A stretch of DNA of 64,000 nucleotides from Bremerella volcania. Its GTDB lineage: Bacteria; Planctomycetota; Planctomycetia; Pirellulales; Pirellulaceae. Shown here one piece after another: positions 36,562-46,254 of the stretch. How positions within the stretch are numbered: position 1 is the stretch's first letter; the number at the start of each line of letters is the position of its first letter. The DNA lies in NCBI RefSeq assembly GCF_007748115.1, contig NZ_CP036289.1, forward strand, positions 6,076,001 through 6,140,000, given 5' to 3'. The notes under the pieces are model-generated. The model saw only the letters and a program-made list of their open reading frames with translations, was not told the origin of the DNA and made no database searches. The translations under genes and the position numbers were made by a program.

Positions 36562-37896
36562 CTACTGCCTTCCAATGCAGTACAAGTATTTGCCACTGCG
36601 AATGAGCAGGCGATTGCCGTCGACGGCGGGGCTGGCGTCGAAGCGCGTTCCGTCGGAAAGCTCGTTGCGGGCCGACTGCTGGAATTCGGGCCGTGCGGCG
36701 ACAACCAGTGTGGCGCCATTGCGAGCGAGGTAGTAAATCCGCCCCTCAGCCATGACAGGAGAAGCGTAGACCTGGTCAAACCGCCCCAGACGTTCCTGGT
36801 AGACCACCTCTCCCGTCTTCGCATCGGCACAATAGGCGATGCTGCCGTTGTAATCGATATAGTAGAGATGCCCTTGGTGATAGATCGGCGACGGAACGTT
36901 GGTGCCGGCATTGCTTGTCCACAAGCGATGCGTATCGGTCACGTCGCCACTGCCACCAGCGCGCACTGCGAGGGCCGCGGTGCCAGAGCGACCACCGACG
37001 AAGTAAACCACCCCGTCAGCCGCGACACCGGTGGGCACCATGTACCAGGAGATGCCGGTCTTGCAGGTCCACAGCGAATCGCCGGTCGCAGGATCGAACG
37101 CCATGACGTCGCCGTGCCGCGCGACGACCAATTCCTTTCGGCCGGAATCGGCGGTGACGATGATCGGCGTGTTCCAGGCCTCCCGAATACCACCGGCCTG
37201 CCAACGCCGCTCGCCGGTGGCTCGATCAAGCGCCACCAGCGATTCACTTTCGATACTGGCATTGATGATCACCAGGTCTTCAACCAGCAGCGGCGATGCC
37301 GCGGTGCCCCAGCCGTTGGTGTTGCTTCCTACGTCGGCTTGCCACTTTTGGTTTCCTTGATGATCGTAAGCGATCACTCCTGACTTGCCGAGAAACGCCA
37401 CCACGCCGCTCTTATCAGCGACGCACGTGTTGGCAGCATAACCATGATCGCGAATGTTTTCTTCCTCAGGAAGCTTGGCAGCCACGGCTTTGTCCCACAC
37501 GATCTGCCCCGAAGCGCGATCCAGCGCCAACACGTGACGCTGCAAGTTGTCCAGGCTCCCTCTGTCCTGACCGGGAACCAGATAGCCGGTGTAGCTGGTC
37601 AGGTAGATATGGTCACCGTAAGTAACGGGACTCGAGGCTCCCGAGCCAGGGAGTTCGGTTTTCCAAACGATGTTCTCCGACTCGCTCCACGTCAACGGCA
37701 AACCGGTGGCCGCCGACGTCCCCATACCACTTGGGCCACGAAACCGGGGCCAATCATCAGAGGTTGCGGCGTCGCTTTCCGTCGCTGTCAAGGAAGTCGG
37801 TTCCTGCGGCGCCTGGGCATCACAAGAGGTCCCGATCAGTAGAACCGAAAACGAAAGAGACAAGATTCGGAAGGAAAGCGTGAAGAGACGAAGCAT
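36562..37896 (-). CDS. PQQ-like beta-propeller protein
   Basis: 444 residues. Signal peptide ending IGTSC, which may be a lipobox. The body starts DWPRFRGPSGMGTS and contains repeated PQQ/quinoprotein blades: NIVWKTELPGSGASSPVTYG, LALDRASGQIVWDK, VALDRATGERRWQAGG, MAFDPATGDSLWTCKTG and YCADAKTGEVVYQERLG. Planctomycetes encode many such proteins; they are periplasmic propellers related to BamB and quinoprotein dehydrogenases, usually without proof of cofactor. No heme motif is present. Confidence 0.9.
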   Translation of the reverse strand: MLRLFTLSFRILSLSFSVLLIGTSCDAQAPQEPTSLTATESDAATSDDWPRFRGPSGMGTSAATGLPLTWSESENIVWKTELPGSGASSPVTYGDHIYLTSYTGYLVPGQDRGSLDNLQRHVLALDRASGQIVWDKAVAAKLPEEENIRDHGYAANTCVADKSGVVAFLGKSGVIAYDHQGNQKWQADVGSNTNGWGTAASPLLVEDLVIINASIESESLVALDRATGERRWQAGGIREAWNTPIIVTADSGRKELVVARHGDVMAFDPATGDSLWTCKTGISWYMVPTGVAADGVVYFVGGRSGTAALAVRAGGSGDVTDTHRLWTSNAGTNVPSPIYHQGHLYYIDYNGSIAYCADAKTGEVVYQERLGRFDQVYASPVMAEGRIYYLARNGATLVVAARPEFQQSARNELSDGTRFDASPAVDGNRLLIRSGKYLYCIGRQ

Positions 37897-38127
37897 GACT
37901 CACCGTGGGGCTTGCGAGGGGAGGCAAATTCGGAAGCGTTGCGCCAAAACGTGCGACAACAGCGTTCACAGTAACTCATTCGAAATGATTTAGCCACAAA
38001 TAGCGGCGCGGTCCTCCACCGGCAAAGCGAAGCTCTCGGAGCGAGCCATCCCACGCCGTCGCTGGCGATCATCCTGCTGCTTTACCTATAATCAGGCCAC
38101 CTCAACTTATCGGCCGCACGAGCACTC

Positions 38128-39009
38128 ATGACATTCGACCGCGCACCCATTCGCAAAAAACTCAGCACCCATGTCGATCGGCTCGCCGGTTTGATTGGTC
38201 CTCGGATTCTGGCCAAGCCTGAGTCGATTACGGCGACGATCGGATACCTTTCTGGACAGTGGAAAGAGATGGGCTACGAGGTGCGTGAAGAGACGTACGA
38301 GTCTTCCGACGGTCCGGCGACCAACCTGGTGGTGGAAATCCCCGGCAAGTCCGCCAGGGACGTGATTGTTCTGGGGGCCCATTACGACACGGTCGCGACC
38401 ACGCCGGGTGCCGACGACAACGCTTCGGCCGTGGCGGTACTATTGGAGGCGAGCCGACTATTGAAAGAGGTCTATCCCCGAAAAACGATTCGCTTCGTCT
38501 CGTTTGCCTGCGAAGAGGCTCCCTACATGAGCCTGGGCTCGATGGGGAGCCAGCATCATGCTCGTCAAGCCAAACTGCGAGGGGAACGGATCGCGATGCT
38601 GTGCCTCGAGATGGTAGGCTACTTCCGTCATGAACCAGGCTCGCAGAAGGTGCCTGATACGATCCCCAAATTTCTGCACTGGATCTTTCCCAAGCGGGGG
38701 AACTTCCTGGGGGCGGTCGGCAACTTGCATTCGTGGCAGTTGTCGTGGTCGTTTCGCCGAGGGTTCAAGAAGGCTTCGCGAATGAGCCTCTTCTCGATCT
38801 GCTTGCCGGAAAAGATCCACGAGATTCGCCGCAGCGACAACAGTTCGTTCTGGGACGAAGGCTACCCAGCGCTGATGCTGACCGATACCAGCTTTTTGCG
38901 TAACCCGAACTATCATCAGCCCAGCGATACGCCTGACACGCTCGACTACGACGCGATGACCGAAGTCGCGTTAGGCGTTGCGAGTGCCTTGCGAAAACTG
39001 GCTGTTTAG
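38128..39009 (+). CDS. M28-family zinc peptidase
   Basis: 293 residues without a signal peptide. The metal ligands of M28 aminopeptidases are visible: VLGAHYDTV (His 85), GADDNASAV (Asp 96), SFACEEAP (Glu-Glu 129-130) and the last His in NPNYHQPSDTPDT. Likely an aminopeptidase in the cytosol, or exported by a route not visible. The stop TAG (39007-39009) lies within the left arm of an inverted repeat. Confidence 0.9.
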   Translation: MTFDRAPIRKKLSTHVDRLAGLIGPRILAKPESITATIGYLSGQWKEMGYEVREETYESSDGPATNLVVEIPGKSARDVIVLGAHYDTVATTPGADDNASAVAVLLEASRLLKEVYPRKTIRFVSFACEEAPYMSLGSMGSQHHARQAKLRGERIAMLCLEMVGYFRHEPGSQKVPDTIPKFLHWIFPKRGNFLGAVGNLHSWQLSWSFRRGFKKASRMSLFSICLPEKIHEIRRSDNSSFWDEGYPALMLTDTSFLRNPNYHQPSDTPDTLDYDAMTEVALGVASALRKLAV

Positions 39010-39168
39010 AGCGTTTCCAAGTTAGCTGTAGCGTTATGGGCGTCGGCGAGGCAAGCTGGACAAGGCGACCGAAGCAGGCGAATCCTCTAGATTCGTCGAT
39101 GCAGGTCAACGAAGTCCCGCGCAGCCGCAGCCAGCCAAGGACGCTACAGATGAATTGGAACCGCTCTA
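39007..39168. repeat. Inverted repeat element between convergent genes
   Basis: Arms of about 28 bases: the left begins TAGAGCG at 39007, and the right, read on the minus strand, begins TAGAGCG at 39168. The arms share GCTGTAGCGT/TCTGTAGCGT at their inner ends, with about five mismatches overall, around a core of about 106 bp. Its outer ends supply the TAG stops of both the M28 and the DUF4259 gene. It looks like a small non-coding mobile repeat. Confidence 0.75.
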
Positions 39169-39570
39169 GACGATGCGCCGACCGACGTCTTCTACCGTCG
39201 CCACCCATTGCTCGAACTGATCGGTTTGCTGCCACTGTTGCTTCAGTTGGCAATCATCGGAGGTGATGCGGGCCAGGGCCTGCGTGGCCAGAGGGACGAG
39301 GTGGTCCGTGTTGAGGTGCTTATGCCTGTCTACCCAGCGGTTGAGTTGATCCAACGAGGCCTCGTGCAGGCCAGGTCTTCCGCGGAGATGCGCGATCGCT
39401 TCACAGGCCGCCAAGGCTTCGCTCGCCTGGTCGACGTCGAGGTGGTCTTCGGCGTTGATACTCGTTTCGAGCGTCGTTTCGATCCACGAAAGATCGTCGC
39501 ACACCGTCAGGCTGTCGAGCCAGTCGCAGGCGGTGTCGTTGTCGAAAATCTCGTACCCCCAAGCACCCAT
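39166..39570 (-). CDS. DUF4259 protein
   Basis: 134 residues, soluble. MGAWGYEIFDNDTACDWLDS is the family signature, followed by SEALAACEAIAHLRGRPGLH and a helical C-terminus. The family function is unknown. Its stop codon lies in the right arm of the inverted repeat. Confidence 0.85.
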   Translation of the reverse strand: MGAWGYEIFDNDTACDWLDSLTVCDDLSWIETTLETSINAEDHLDVDQASEALAACEAIAHLRGRPGLHEASLDQLNRWVDRHKHLNTDHLVPLATQALARITSDDCQLKQQWQQTDQFEQWVATVEDVGRRIV

Positions 39571-39749
39571 TTAAAGAGAATCTCCACTTGTGGACTGACC
39601 TTTTCACACAAGATACGATGTCGCGAGGCATCACACAACGGATGAATGAGTCCCAAAGAAAATAATTACAATTCTCGAAGACTTCGGAAATACTATCAGG
39701 CAGCAACTCGATCGGTGGATCGGCAATCGCGAAAGACTCGCGAGGCAGA

Positions 39750-41150
39750 CTATTCCCCCTCTGCCGAGAGATGCCAGTTCGCACCATCGGCCATGATGCT
39801 GCCATTGATCTCCAGTAGTTTGCCTTTCAGCTTTGCCAACAACTCAGGCTTTTCCCTCGCCAAATCATGTTTCTGCTGCGGATCGTCTATCAGATCAAAC
39901 AATTGATAGTTGGCATAGGTTCCGTTCTTGATCAGGGGAATCCATTTTTCCTGGAACATGTTGTCGCTACTCATCTCGTAATCGCGCTGGGCTACCAGGC
40001 TGTACCGTCCGTCGCGCATCGCAACGATCGGACGCGACCTTTGCAGATGCCAGAACAGCGGCTGATGCCGGGCAAACGATGCCTTGCCGGGCACTAAGAG
40101 AGGTGTCAGATTGCTCCCATCCAGGTGACGTCCTTGGGGAGGATCGACCCCCAGCAAACCGCAGACGGTCGGAAAGATATCGACGATCCCGGCCGGCGTT
40201 TCGTTGGAAATCACCTGGCCTGCTTCAATGGTCCCAGGCCAGGTAAAGATACCTGGAACGCGAATTCCCCCTTCCCAGTTCACTCCCTTCTTCCCACACA
40301 GACCGCCGGTGCGATCGTCGCGATAGCTACCATTATCCGAAGCGTAAACGATCAGCGTATTCTCCGGCTTGTCGATCTCATGCAGTTTGGCGACCAGACG
40401 CTCGATGGCTAGGTTGGTGTTGTCGATCGTGCCAGAGTAGATCGCGGCATTGTCGTTCTTCTTGCCATACTTCACGACGACCTCTTCCGGAGCGGCGATC
40501 GGTGCGTGGGGCTCGTGAAACCAGACGTTGAGAAAGAAGGGCTTCTTCGCGTCGCGGTGATGATCGAGCCAGTCGATCGCTTCGTCGACGACCAACTGGC
40601 ACGAGTACCCTTCCAGCCTGCCGACCGGTTTTCCATTGCGAATGAAATTGTGAGGATTCTTATGGCTGGGCTCGGCGTTGTTCCAGGTCGCAAACCAATA
40701 GTCGAAGCCGTGCTGGTCAGGCGTGGGCTTATCGTACTTTTCGGTCGGCAGACCAAGATGCCACTTGCCGATATGCGCGGTGGCGTACCCCTCTTGCTTG
40801 AGCACCTCGGCCAGGGTGTTTTCGCGAAGCAGCAAGTGCGACCGCTGCGAGGCATCATGGATCCAACTGTAAACACCCGCGCGAATATGATGCCGACCCG
40901 TCAAAAGGGTTGCTCGAGACGGCGAACATACGGCACAGCCAGAATAGAACGCTTGAAAGCGCGTTCCACCAGCGGCCAGGGCATCGATTGCCGGGGTCTT
41001 AACCGGCCCGTCGTAGCACCCGATATCCTGGTATCCTAGATCGTCGGCCAAAAGAATAACCACATTCGGCTTCTGGGCGGCCTCAATCAATGCCAGCGGA
41101 ATGGCCAGATACGAAATCAAAGCGACAAAGAGCAGGGCAGGGCGAATCAT
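39750..41150 (-). CDS. Sulfatase (arylsulfatase type)
   Basis: 466 residues from ATG 41150 (an in-frame start at 41177 is possible). Signal peptide, then KPNVVILLADDLGYQDIGCY with the metal-binding Asp pair. The formylglycine motif CSPSR is at 75-79 in CAVCSPSRATLLTGRHH; GKWHLG, WFHEPHAPI and VYASDNGSYRDDRTG complete the active site. A secreted sulfatase acting on carbohydrate or aryl sulfate esters. It differs from the first sulfatase and has no neighbouring partner. Confidence 0.94.
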   Translation of the reverse strand: MIRPALLFVALISYLAIPLALIEAAQKPNVVILLADDLGYQDIGCYDGPVKTPAIDALAAGGTRFQAFYSGCAVCSPSRATLLTGRHHIRAGVYSWIHDASQRSHLLLRENTLAEVLKQEGYATAHIGKWHLGLPTEKYDKPTPDQHGFDYWFATWNNAEPSHKNPHNFIRNGKPVGRLEGYSCQLVVDEAIDWLDHHRDAKKPFFLNVWFHEPHAPIAAPEEVVVKYGKKNDNAAIYSGTIDNTNLAIERLVAKLHEIDKPENTLIVYASDNGSYRDDRTGGLCGKKGVNWEGGIRVPGIFTWPGTIEAGQVISNETPAGIVDIFPTVCGLLGVDPPQGRHLDGSNLTPLLVPGKASFARHQPLFWHLQRSRPIVAMRDGRYSLVAQRDYEMSSDNMFQEKWIPLIKNGTYANYQLFDLIDDPQQKHDLAREKPELLAKLKGKLLEINGSIMADGANWHLSAEGE

Positions 41151-41452
41151 GCGTAACCTTTCAGCAGGCAGGGCCATAATCTATGGGGAAGGATGTCGGC
41201 GTGGGACGAGAATGACTCGGCAGGCGGGGTTATCGTCTCATTATTACCTATGGTACCAAGCAACGGTAGCAACCTCAGTCCACTCATGGACTTGAGGTAG
41301 ACGACGTCTCCCTTACCAACTATCGTGAAGCGAACACGCCCCAAAGTCAAAAAGATTCGTCCGCGATCTTTTTCCCGCCGCGTCCTCCCAAATTTCTCCC
41401 CACACAGCCAGCCAATATTCCCTTCGTGATTGTGCTGTTCAGGAAAGCCGTG
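41151..41452. other. Intergenic region between divergent genes
   Basis: 302 bp that should hold the promoters of the sulfatase and the sugar dehydrogenase. A short hairpin of AAAAAGAT and ATCTTTTT around a nine-base loop lies at 41349-41373; its AT content makes a terminator role uncertain. Confidence 0.4.
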
Positions 41453-44170
41453 ATGCCTTCTTCCAATTTGATTTGTCTGCTTCTGTGCCTGGGCACCGTG
41501 CTCGCTCCGTTCACTACGCTAACCGCGGAAGAGCCGCCGTTTGATCCCTCGCGTCTGGAAGTCACCACGCTGGTTACCCAGTTGAAACAACCGATGGAAC
41601 TGGCCGTCGCTCCGGACGGACGCATCTTTTACATCGAGATCCAAGGGCAACTGAAGGTCTATGATCCCCACAAGCGACAAACGGACCTGGTCGGTGAAGT
41701 GGTGGTGACTACCGCTCAGGAAAACGGCCTGATCGGCCTGGCGCTCGATCCAAGCTTTGAAGACAACCATTGGATTTACCTGCAATACTCGCCGCCGGAG
41801 TTCTCGGGCCAGCACGTGAGCCGCTTCACGCTTGTCGATGGCAAACTCGACATGTCCAGCGAAAAGGTTCTGCTGAAGTACGAAGAGCAGCGTCTACAGT
41901 GCTGCCATCATGCTGGCTCTCTGGAGTTCGGCCCGGATGGTTGCCTGTTCATTGGCACCGGCGACAACACCCATCCGCATGGCGATTCGCACGGCTATGC
42001 CCCCATCGACGAACGCGCCGACAAGTTCCCTTGGGACGCCCAGAAGTCCTCGTCCAACACCCGCAGCTATAACGGCAAAGTGTTGCGGATTCGTCCCCTG
42101 GCCGACGGCACGTATGAAGTGCCTGATGGCAATCTGTTTCCCAAGGATGGCTCGCAGGGGCATCCCGAGATCTACGTAATGGGCTGCCGCAATCCATGGC
42201 GGATCAATGTCGATCAGAAAACTGGTTATCTGTACTGGGGCGAAGTCGGTCCCGATGCCGGCGGCGATGGCCCGCGTGGTCCTCGCGGTTACGACGAAAT
42301 CAACCAGGCCAAGAAGGCCGGCAACTTTGGCTGGCCTTACTTCATCGCCGACAATCAGGCCTACCATGACGTCGACTTCGCGACCGAAAAGATCGGCGCG
42401 AAATTCGATCCGGCTCACCCGGTGAACGAGTCCCCTAACAACACCGGGATTCGCGAGTTGCCTCCGGCCACCGAAGCGTTCATCTATTACCCCGGCGCCG
42501 CGTTCGAGAAGTTCCCGGAAGTTGGCTCCGGCGGACGCACCGCATGTGCGGGTCCCTCGTACGACTTCGACGCGGCCAATCCCAGCACGACCAAGTTTCC
42601 GCCTCATTTCAACCGCTGCTTGTTCGTGTACGAGTGGTCTCGCCACTGGATCCTGGCCGTTCATTTGACGGGCGACTCCGAGATCGCCTCGCTGGAACCC
42701 TTCATGCCCGACCACAAATTCACGCGCCCCGTCGACATGCAGTTCGGCCCGGATGGCGCTCTGTACATGCTCGAGTACGGTGAGACGTGGGGCGTGAACG
42801 ACGACGCCAAACTGGTGCGCATCGACTACGTGCGCGGCAATCGGCCTCCCAGTGCCGTGGCCTCCGCCGAAAACAACACCGGCAAACAGCCTCTGGCCGT
42901 GAGGCTTTTCAGCAACGGTACCAAGGACAAGGATGGGGACGATTTGAAGTACGCCTGGTACGCCCATCGTGCCGGGGAAGAGAAACCCACGCCGCAGCTT
43001 CTTTCCAACGACGCCAATCCGGAAATCACCTTCGAAGAAGCCGGCGTGTTCAATGTCGAGTTGAAAGTGACCGATCCGCAGGGAGCCGAGGCAATCGCGT
43101 CGGTACCCGTGATCGTAGGCAATGCACGACCCCAGGTCTCGTTCGTTTCGCCGCGGGATGGCGACTTCTTCGACTCGCTGGCCGCCATTCACTATCAGTT
43201 GAAGGTCAACGACGTCGAAGATGGCACCTCCGACTTTGAAGAAGCGGACGAAACCGGCGCGCCGGAAATCGATCTCGAAGCACCACGCCGCACGGCGGTC
43301 AACATGACCCTGGGAACCGGCAGCATTCCCCGCGGCCCCGGCGGTGACGTCAGCGACAACGACCCCGTCGGCCTGCGACTGATGAAGAAGAGTGACTGCT
43401 TCAACTGCCACGCGGTCGATGGACTGCGGGTAGGTCCTCCTTTCCTGAAGGTCGCCGAAAAGTATCGCGGCAACGCCGAGGCCTTGGAAGCATCGGTAAA
43501 GCGTGTCCGTGAAGGCTCGGCCGGCGTTTGGGGTAAGGTCCCCATGCTGCCCCACTCGCAGCATTCGATCGAGGAAATCCGAGACATGGTCGCGTGGGTC
43601 TACTCGCTGGAGAAGGACAACGCCGTCCGCGTGTTCGATGGCTTCGTCGGGAACATTGAACTCACCGACGCGGAGGTCGAGAAAGCAGGCTACGTACAGC
43701 TCGAAGCCAGTTATCGAGACTTAGGCGCCGGAGAGATTCCGCCGCTGGTCGGCACGGCCAAGCTCTTCTTGCGGCAACGCAAGATCGAAGCGGAAGCCGC
43801 GGACGAAATCAACGGCCCGCGAACGCTCGGCGGTCATACCGCTTCCGATGGCAAGTTTCTCGGCGCGATCAACCACAACCACTTCGCCCGATTCAATCAA
43901 ATCCCGTTGGATCGCGTCGGCAGCCTGACCTTACGGGTCACCTCGGCCGGGTCAGGGGGTCGGATTGAAGCCCGCCTGGACTCGCTCGACGGCCCGGTTA
44001 TTGCTTCCGCTCTGGTCGAGGTGAACGGTAGCTGGGATGCGTTCCATGACGTTACCTGCCCCATGGAGCCCCAGGCCGGCCGCCACGATATCTACCTCGT
44101 GTTCATCAACCCAGAGCGGCAAGGGGGCCTGATGAATCTCGACAGCGTAACATTCGCCCCCAGCAAGTGA
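41453..44170 (+). CDS. Glucose/sorbosone dehydrogenase-type propeller fused to PKD-like, cytochrome c and CBM6-like domains
   Basis: 905 residues from ATG 41453. Signal peptide, then a six-bladed propeller (to about 470) of the soluble glucose/sorbosone dehydrogenase kind: VTQLKQPMELAVAPDGRIFY, GLIGLALDPSFEDNHWIYLQ, GSLEFGPDGCLFIGTGDNTH, GCRNPWRINVD. A PKD-like domain follows, then one c-type heme site CFNCH (649-653) in a cytochrome domain, and a CBM6-like beta-sandwich at the C-terminus. Periplasmic sugar oxidation coupled to a heme is the likely job; substrate unknown. Confidence 0.9.
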   Translation: MPSSNLICLLLCLGTVLAPFTTLTAEEPPFDPSRLEVTTLVTQLKQPMELAVAPDGRIFYIEIQGQLKVYDPHKRQTDLVGEVVVTTAQENGLIGLALDPSFEDNHWIYLQYSPPEFSGQHVSRFTLVDGKLDMSSEKVLLKYEEQRLQCCHHAGSLEFGPDGCLFIGTGDNTHPHGDSHGYAPIDERADKFPWDAQKSSSNTRSYNGKVLRIRPLADGTYEVPDGNLFPKDGSQGHPEIYVMGCRNPWRINVDQKTGYLYWGEVGPDAGGDGPRGPRGYDEINQAKKAGNFGWPYFIADNQAYHDVDFATEKIGAKFDPAHPVNESPNNTGIRELPPATEAFIYYPGAAFEKFPEVGSGGRTACAGPSYDFDAANPSTTKFPPHFNRCLFVYEWSRHWILAVHLTGDSEIASLEPFMPDHKFTRPVDMQFGPDGALYMLEYGETWGVNDDAKLVRIDYVRGNRPPSAVASAENNTGKQPLAVRLFSNGTKDKDGDDLKYAWYAHRAGEEKPTPQLLSNDANPEITFEEAGVFNVELKVTDPQGAEAIASVPVIVGNARPQVSFVSPRDGDFFDSLAAIHYQLKVNDVEDGTSDFEEADETGAPEIDLEAPRRTAVNMTLGTGSIPRGPGGDVSDNDPVGLRLMKKSDCFNCHAVDGLRVGPPFLKVAEKYRGNAEALEASVKRVREGSAGVWGKVPMLPHSQHSIEEIRDMVAWVYSLEKDNAVRVFDGFVGNIELTDAEVEKAGYVQLEASYRDLGAGEIPPLVGTAKLFLRQRKIEAEAADEINGPRTLGGHTASDGKFLGAINHNHFARFNQIPLDRVGSLTLRVTSAGSGGRIEARLDSLDGPVIASALVEVNGSWDAFHDVTCPMEPQAGRHDIYLVFINPERQGGLMNLDSVTFAPSK

Positions 44171-44240
44171 AAACGTTCCTAAATTCGAGACCCCCCAGGC
44201 TTCCTAGCAGCCTGTTTTCGTCATCGAGATGACGAGACCG
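44171..44240. other. Intergenic spacer before the leader of the 44509 gene
   Basis: Short spacer with no feature recognised; the rest of the interval is the leader given next. Confidence 0.4.
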
Positions 44241-44508
44241 CATGCCGCAGAAGCATATTTTGATTGAGATATATTTCTCAACTCCCCCTATATCTACTGC
44301 CCTGTCCGTAGATTATCAGCGATTTCCCGCAATTTCCCCCTATCAACAATTGCACCCTTAAAGCCCCGTTACGATAATAGTAAAGAATGACTACCTCCTC
44401 TGAATCAGCATTTACGGCACTGACCCCACCGGTGCATTCTTTTTGATACACTTATCTCCGTTTTTTTCTTTCTCTGTTATCACCTTTCCGCCTCAAGGAA
44501 CCTCGTAC
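44241..44508 (+). promoter_or_regulatory. Long leader of the 44509 gene, similar to the leader of 46539
   Basis: Its start, CATGCCGCA and then ATTTTGATTGAGA and ATATTTC, is nearly identical to 46255-46292. A CCGTAG string follows in both. The last part, AAGGAACCTCGT (44495-44506), is identical in both and serves as ribosome-binding region. The middle is diverged and T-rich. The conserved distal block probably holds the promoter, which would leave an mRNA leader of about 200 bases. Confidence 0.55.
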
Positions 44509-45549
44509 ATGCATAAGCTTCTTTCAATGCGTTTTGGCCAACGGAAAGCCTTCACGCTGGTCGAATTGCTCGTTGTGATCGCCATTATCGGTGTGCTGAT
44601 TGCCCTGTTATTGCCAGCCGTTCAGCAAGCCCGTGAAGCCGCGCGCCGCATGCAGTGCTCGAACAATTTGAAACAGTTGGGACTCTCGCTACACAATCAC
44701 CACGATACGTACGGGTACATGCCGCCGCTGCGAGACATTGGTGGTGGCCATAGCGGACGTCGCAATGGATTTATCCTGTTGCTACCCTTCCTCGAGCAGA
44801 ACAACTCCTACGAACAGATCCAAGCCGATTTGGGGGCGAACCCATGGGACGACCGAGCCTATTGGAACGATTTCAGCTTTGATGGTTTTACGTGTCCATC
44901 GTCGGTGCCCCCAGCCACTTTTGAGGACTCACAGAAGTGCTCGAAGAATTACATGATGTGCTTGGGAGATCGGCTGGTTGATAGGGACGGCCCGATGCAG
45001 AATACCCGCGGCATGTTCCAACGAGGGAATGTCAGTAACAACCAAATCCAGAACAAGTTGAATTTCGCCTCCATTACCGATGGCCTGTCGAACACGATGG
45101 CGTTTTCCGAGAGGATTGCCTACGCATCCAATGCACGCCCGATGCAAGGCGCTTTTGCCCAAATCACGCTGGATGGCAACAGTTCGCCGTCGACTTGTAC
45201 CGCTGCTCTTACGGGGACCTGGGCGGGGCAAAGCGAAGGTGCACGCTGGAACGATGGAAGATCGCCGTTTTCTGGTTTCTTTGCCGCAGCTCCACCGAAC
45301 AGTGTCAGCTGTACTGGGGACGGCAACAGCGGCAACATCCATGATGGAACGTTTGCATTGCCAGGTGCCAGCAGCCTGCATCCAGGTGGCGTCTTGACGT
45401 GCTTGGGGGATGGTTCGGTGCGATTCATCTCCGAGACCATTGACACCGGCAACCAGGGAGCGAGCTTCAATTTCACCACCGGACAATCCCCCTATGGCAT
45501 TTGGGGTGCGTTGGGAAGTCGTAATGGTGGCGAGCCGGTGACTGACTAG
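44509..45549 (+). CDS. DUF1559 protein with prepilin-type N-terminus (tandem module 1)
   Basis: 346 residues. ATG 44509 follows AAGGAA; longer readings run into the leader. The signal is [20 protein letters not shown], with Ala instead of Gly before the cleavage point (residue 14), a permitted but less usual residue. C-terminal motif HPGGVLTCLGDGSV, then YGIWGALGSRNGGEPVTD. Strongly similar at the N-terminus to the 46539 product. A terminator separates it from its lipoprotein partner. Confidence 0.9.
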   Translation: MHKLLSMRFGQRKAFTLVELLVVIAIIGVLIALLLPAVQQAREAARRMQCSNNLKQLGLSLHNHHDTYGYMPPLRDIGGGHSGRRNGFILLLPFLEQNNSYEQIQADLGANPWDDRAYWNDFSFDGFTCPSSVPPATFEDSQKCSKNYMMCLGDRLVDRDGPMQNTRGMFQRGNVSNNQIQNKLNFASITDGLSNTMAFSERIAYASNARPMQGAFAQITLDGNSSPSTCTAALTGTWAGQSEGARWNDGRSPFSGFFAAAPPNSVSCTGDGNSGNIHDGTFALPGASSLHPGGVLTCLGDGSVRFISETIDTGNQGASFNFTTGQSPYGIWGALGSRNGGEPVTD

Positions 45550-45574
45550 TTGCCGATGCCATGTGATAGAGCAA

Positions 45575-45605
45575 ACGCCCGACCCCAATCGGTCGGGCGT
45601 TTTTT
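45575..45605 (+). terminator. Intrinsic terminator inside tandem module 1
   Basis: ACGCCCGACC pairs perfectly with GGTCGGGCGT around a six-base loop and is followed by a run of T. It lies 26 bp after the DUF1559 stop and 36 bp before the lipoprotein start, so it should reduce read-through into the lipoprotein gene. Confidence 0.88.
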
Positions 45606-45640
45606 CGTTCCACGATTTAGCCCAAAAAGGGGGAAGCCTA

Positions 45641-46087
45641 ATGAACAAGAATGTTCTGTTGTTGAGCGCGGCAGCTGTTTGCCTGTTCGTGATGGGATGC
45701 GAACCTGGCACTTCCAATCCACCCACATCTCCGGTCACCGGCAAGGTGACCTACAAGGGGGAAGCCGTGGAAGGAGCGACAATTCAGTTTCTTCCGAGTT
45801 CCTCGGAAGTTAAAGTCGCCAATGCCACATCCGGCACCGACGGTACCTATGCTTTGTCGACGTTCGAGACCGGTGACGGCGCCATGGCCGGTAAGTACAA
45901 AGTGACTGTACGGAAGTTAGTCCCTGTTCAACAAGGGGTTCAAAAGGATGGCGAGAACGCGGGCGAGCCAGCCTACGTGAACAAGGACATGCTGCCGAAG
46001 AAATACATGTCCATGGACTCGACGCCCCTGGAGTTTGAAGTGACGGCCAGCGGCAATCAAACGTTCGACATCGATTTGGTCGACTAG
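45641..46087 (+). CDS. Lipoprotein with carboxypeptidase-regulatory-like fold (tandem module 1)
   Basis: 148 residues from ATG 45641, preceded by AAAGGGGG. Lipobox FVMGC. Body: PVTGKVTYKGEAVEGATIQF, SGTDGTYALSTFETGDGAMA, GKYKVTVRKLVP. ATGs upstream of 45641 would read through the terminator and are unlikely. Partner of the 44509 product. Confidence 0.87.
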   Translation: MNKNVLLLSAAAVCLFVMGCEPGTSNPPTSPVTGKVTYKGEAVEGATIQFLPSSSEVKVANATSGTDGTYALSTFETGDGAMAGKYKVTVRKLVPVQQGVQKDGENAGEPAYVNKDMLPKKYMSMDSTPLEFEVTASGNQTFDIDLVD

Positions 46088-46254
46088 CAAGTGCGGCAGC
46101 AGAGGCAGGCTCACCAATCGCGATTGCGTGACGCTCGCCAGGTGTAAGCAACCATTCTCGAAATCGCTGGGCGGGAACGTTCTGTTGCCCGCCTCCCCAT
46201 CATTTGCCACGCCCAAAGATGAAATCGGCATCGTTGAATGATTTCGCACGTTTC

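Noticed and set aside
36352-37383. 343-codon open frame on the plus strand
   Set aside because: Mostly antisense to the PQQ-propeller gene, with no signal peptide or domain.
41894-43564. 556-codon open frame on the minus strand
   Set aside because: Antisense to the sugar dehydrogenase fusion, which has clear domains; no family likeness.
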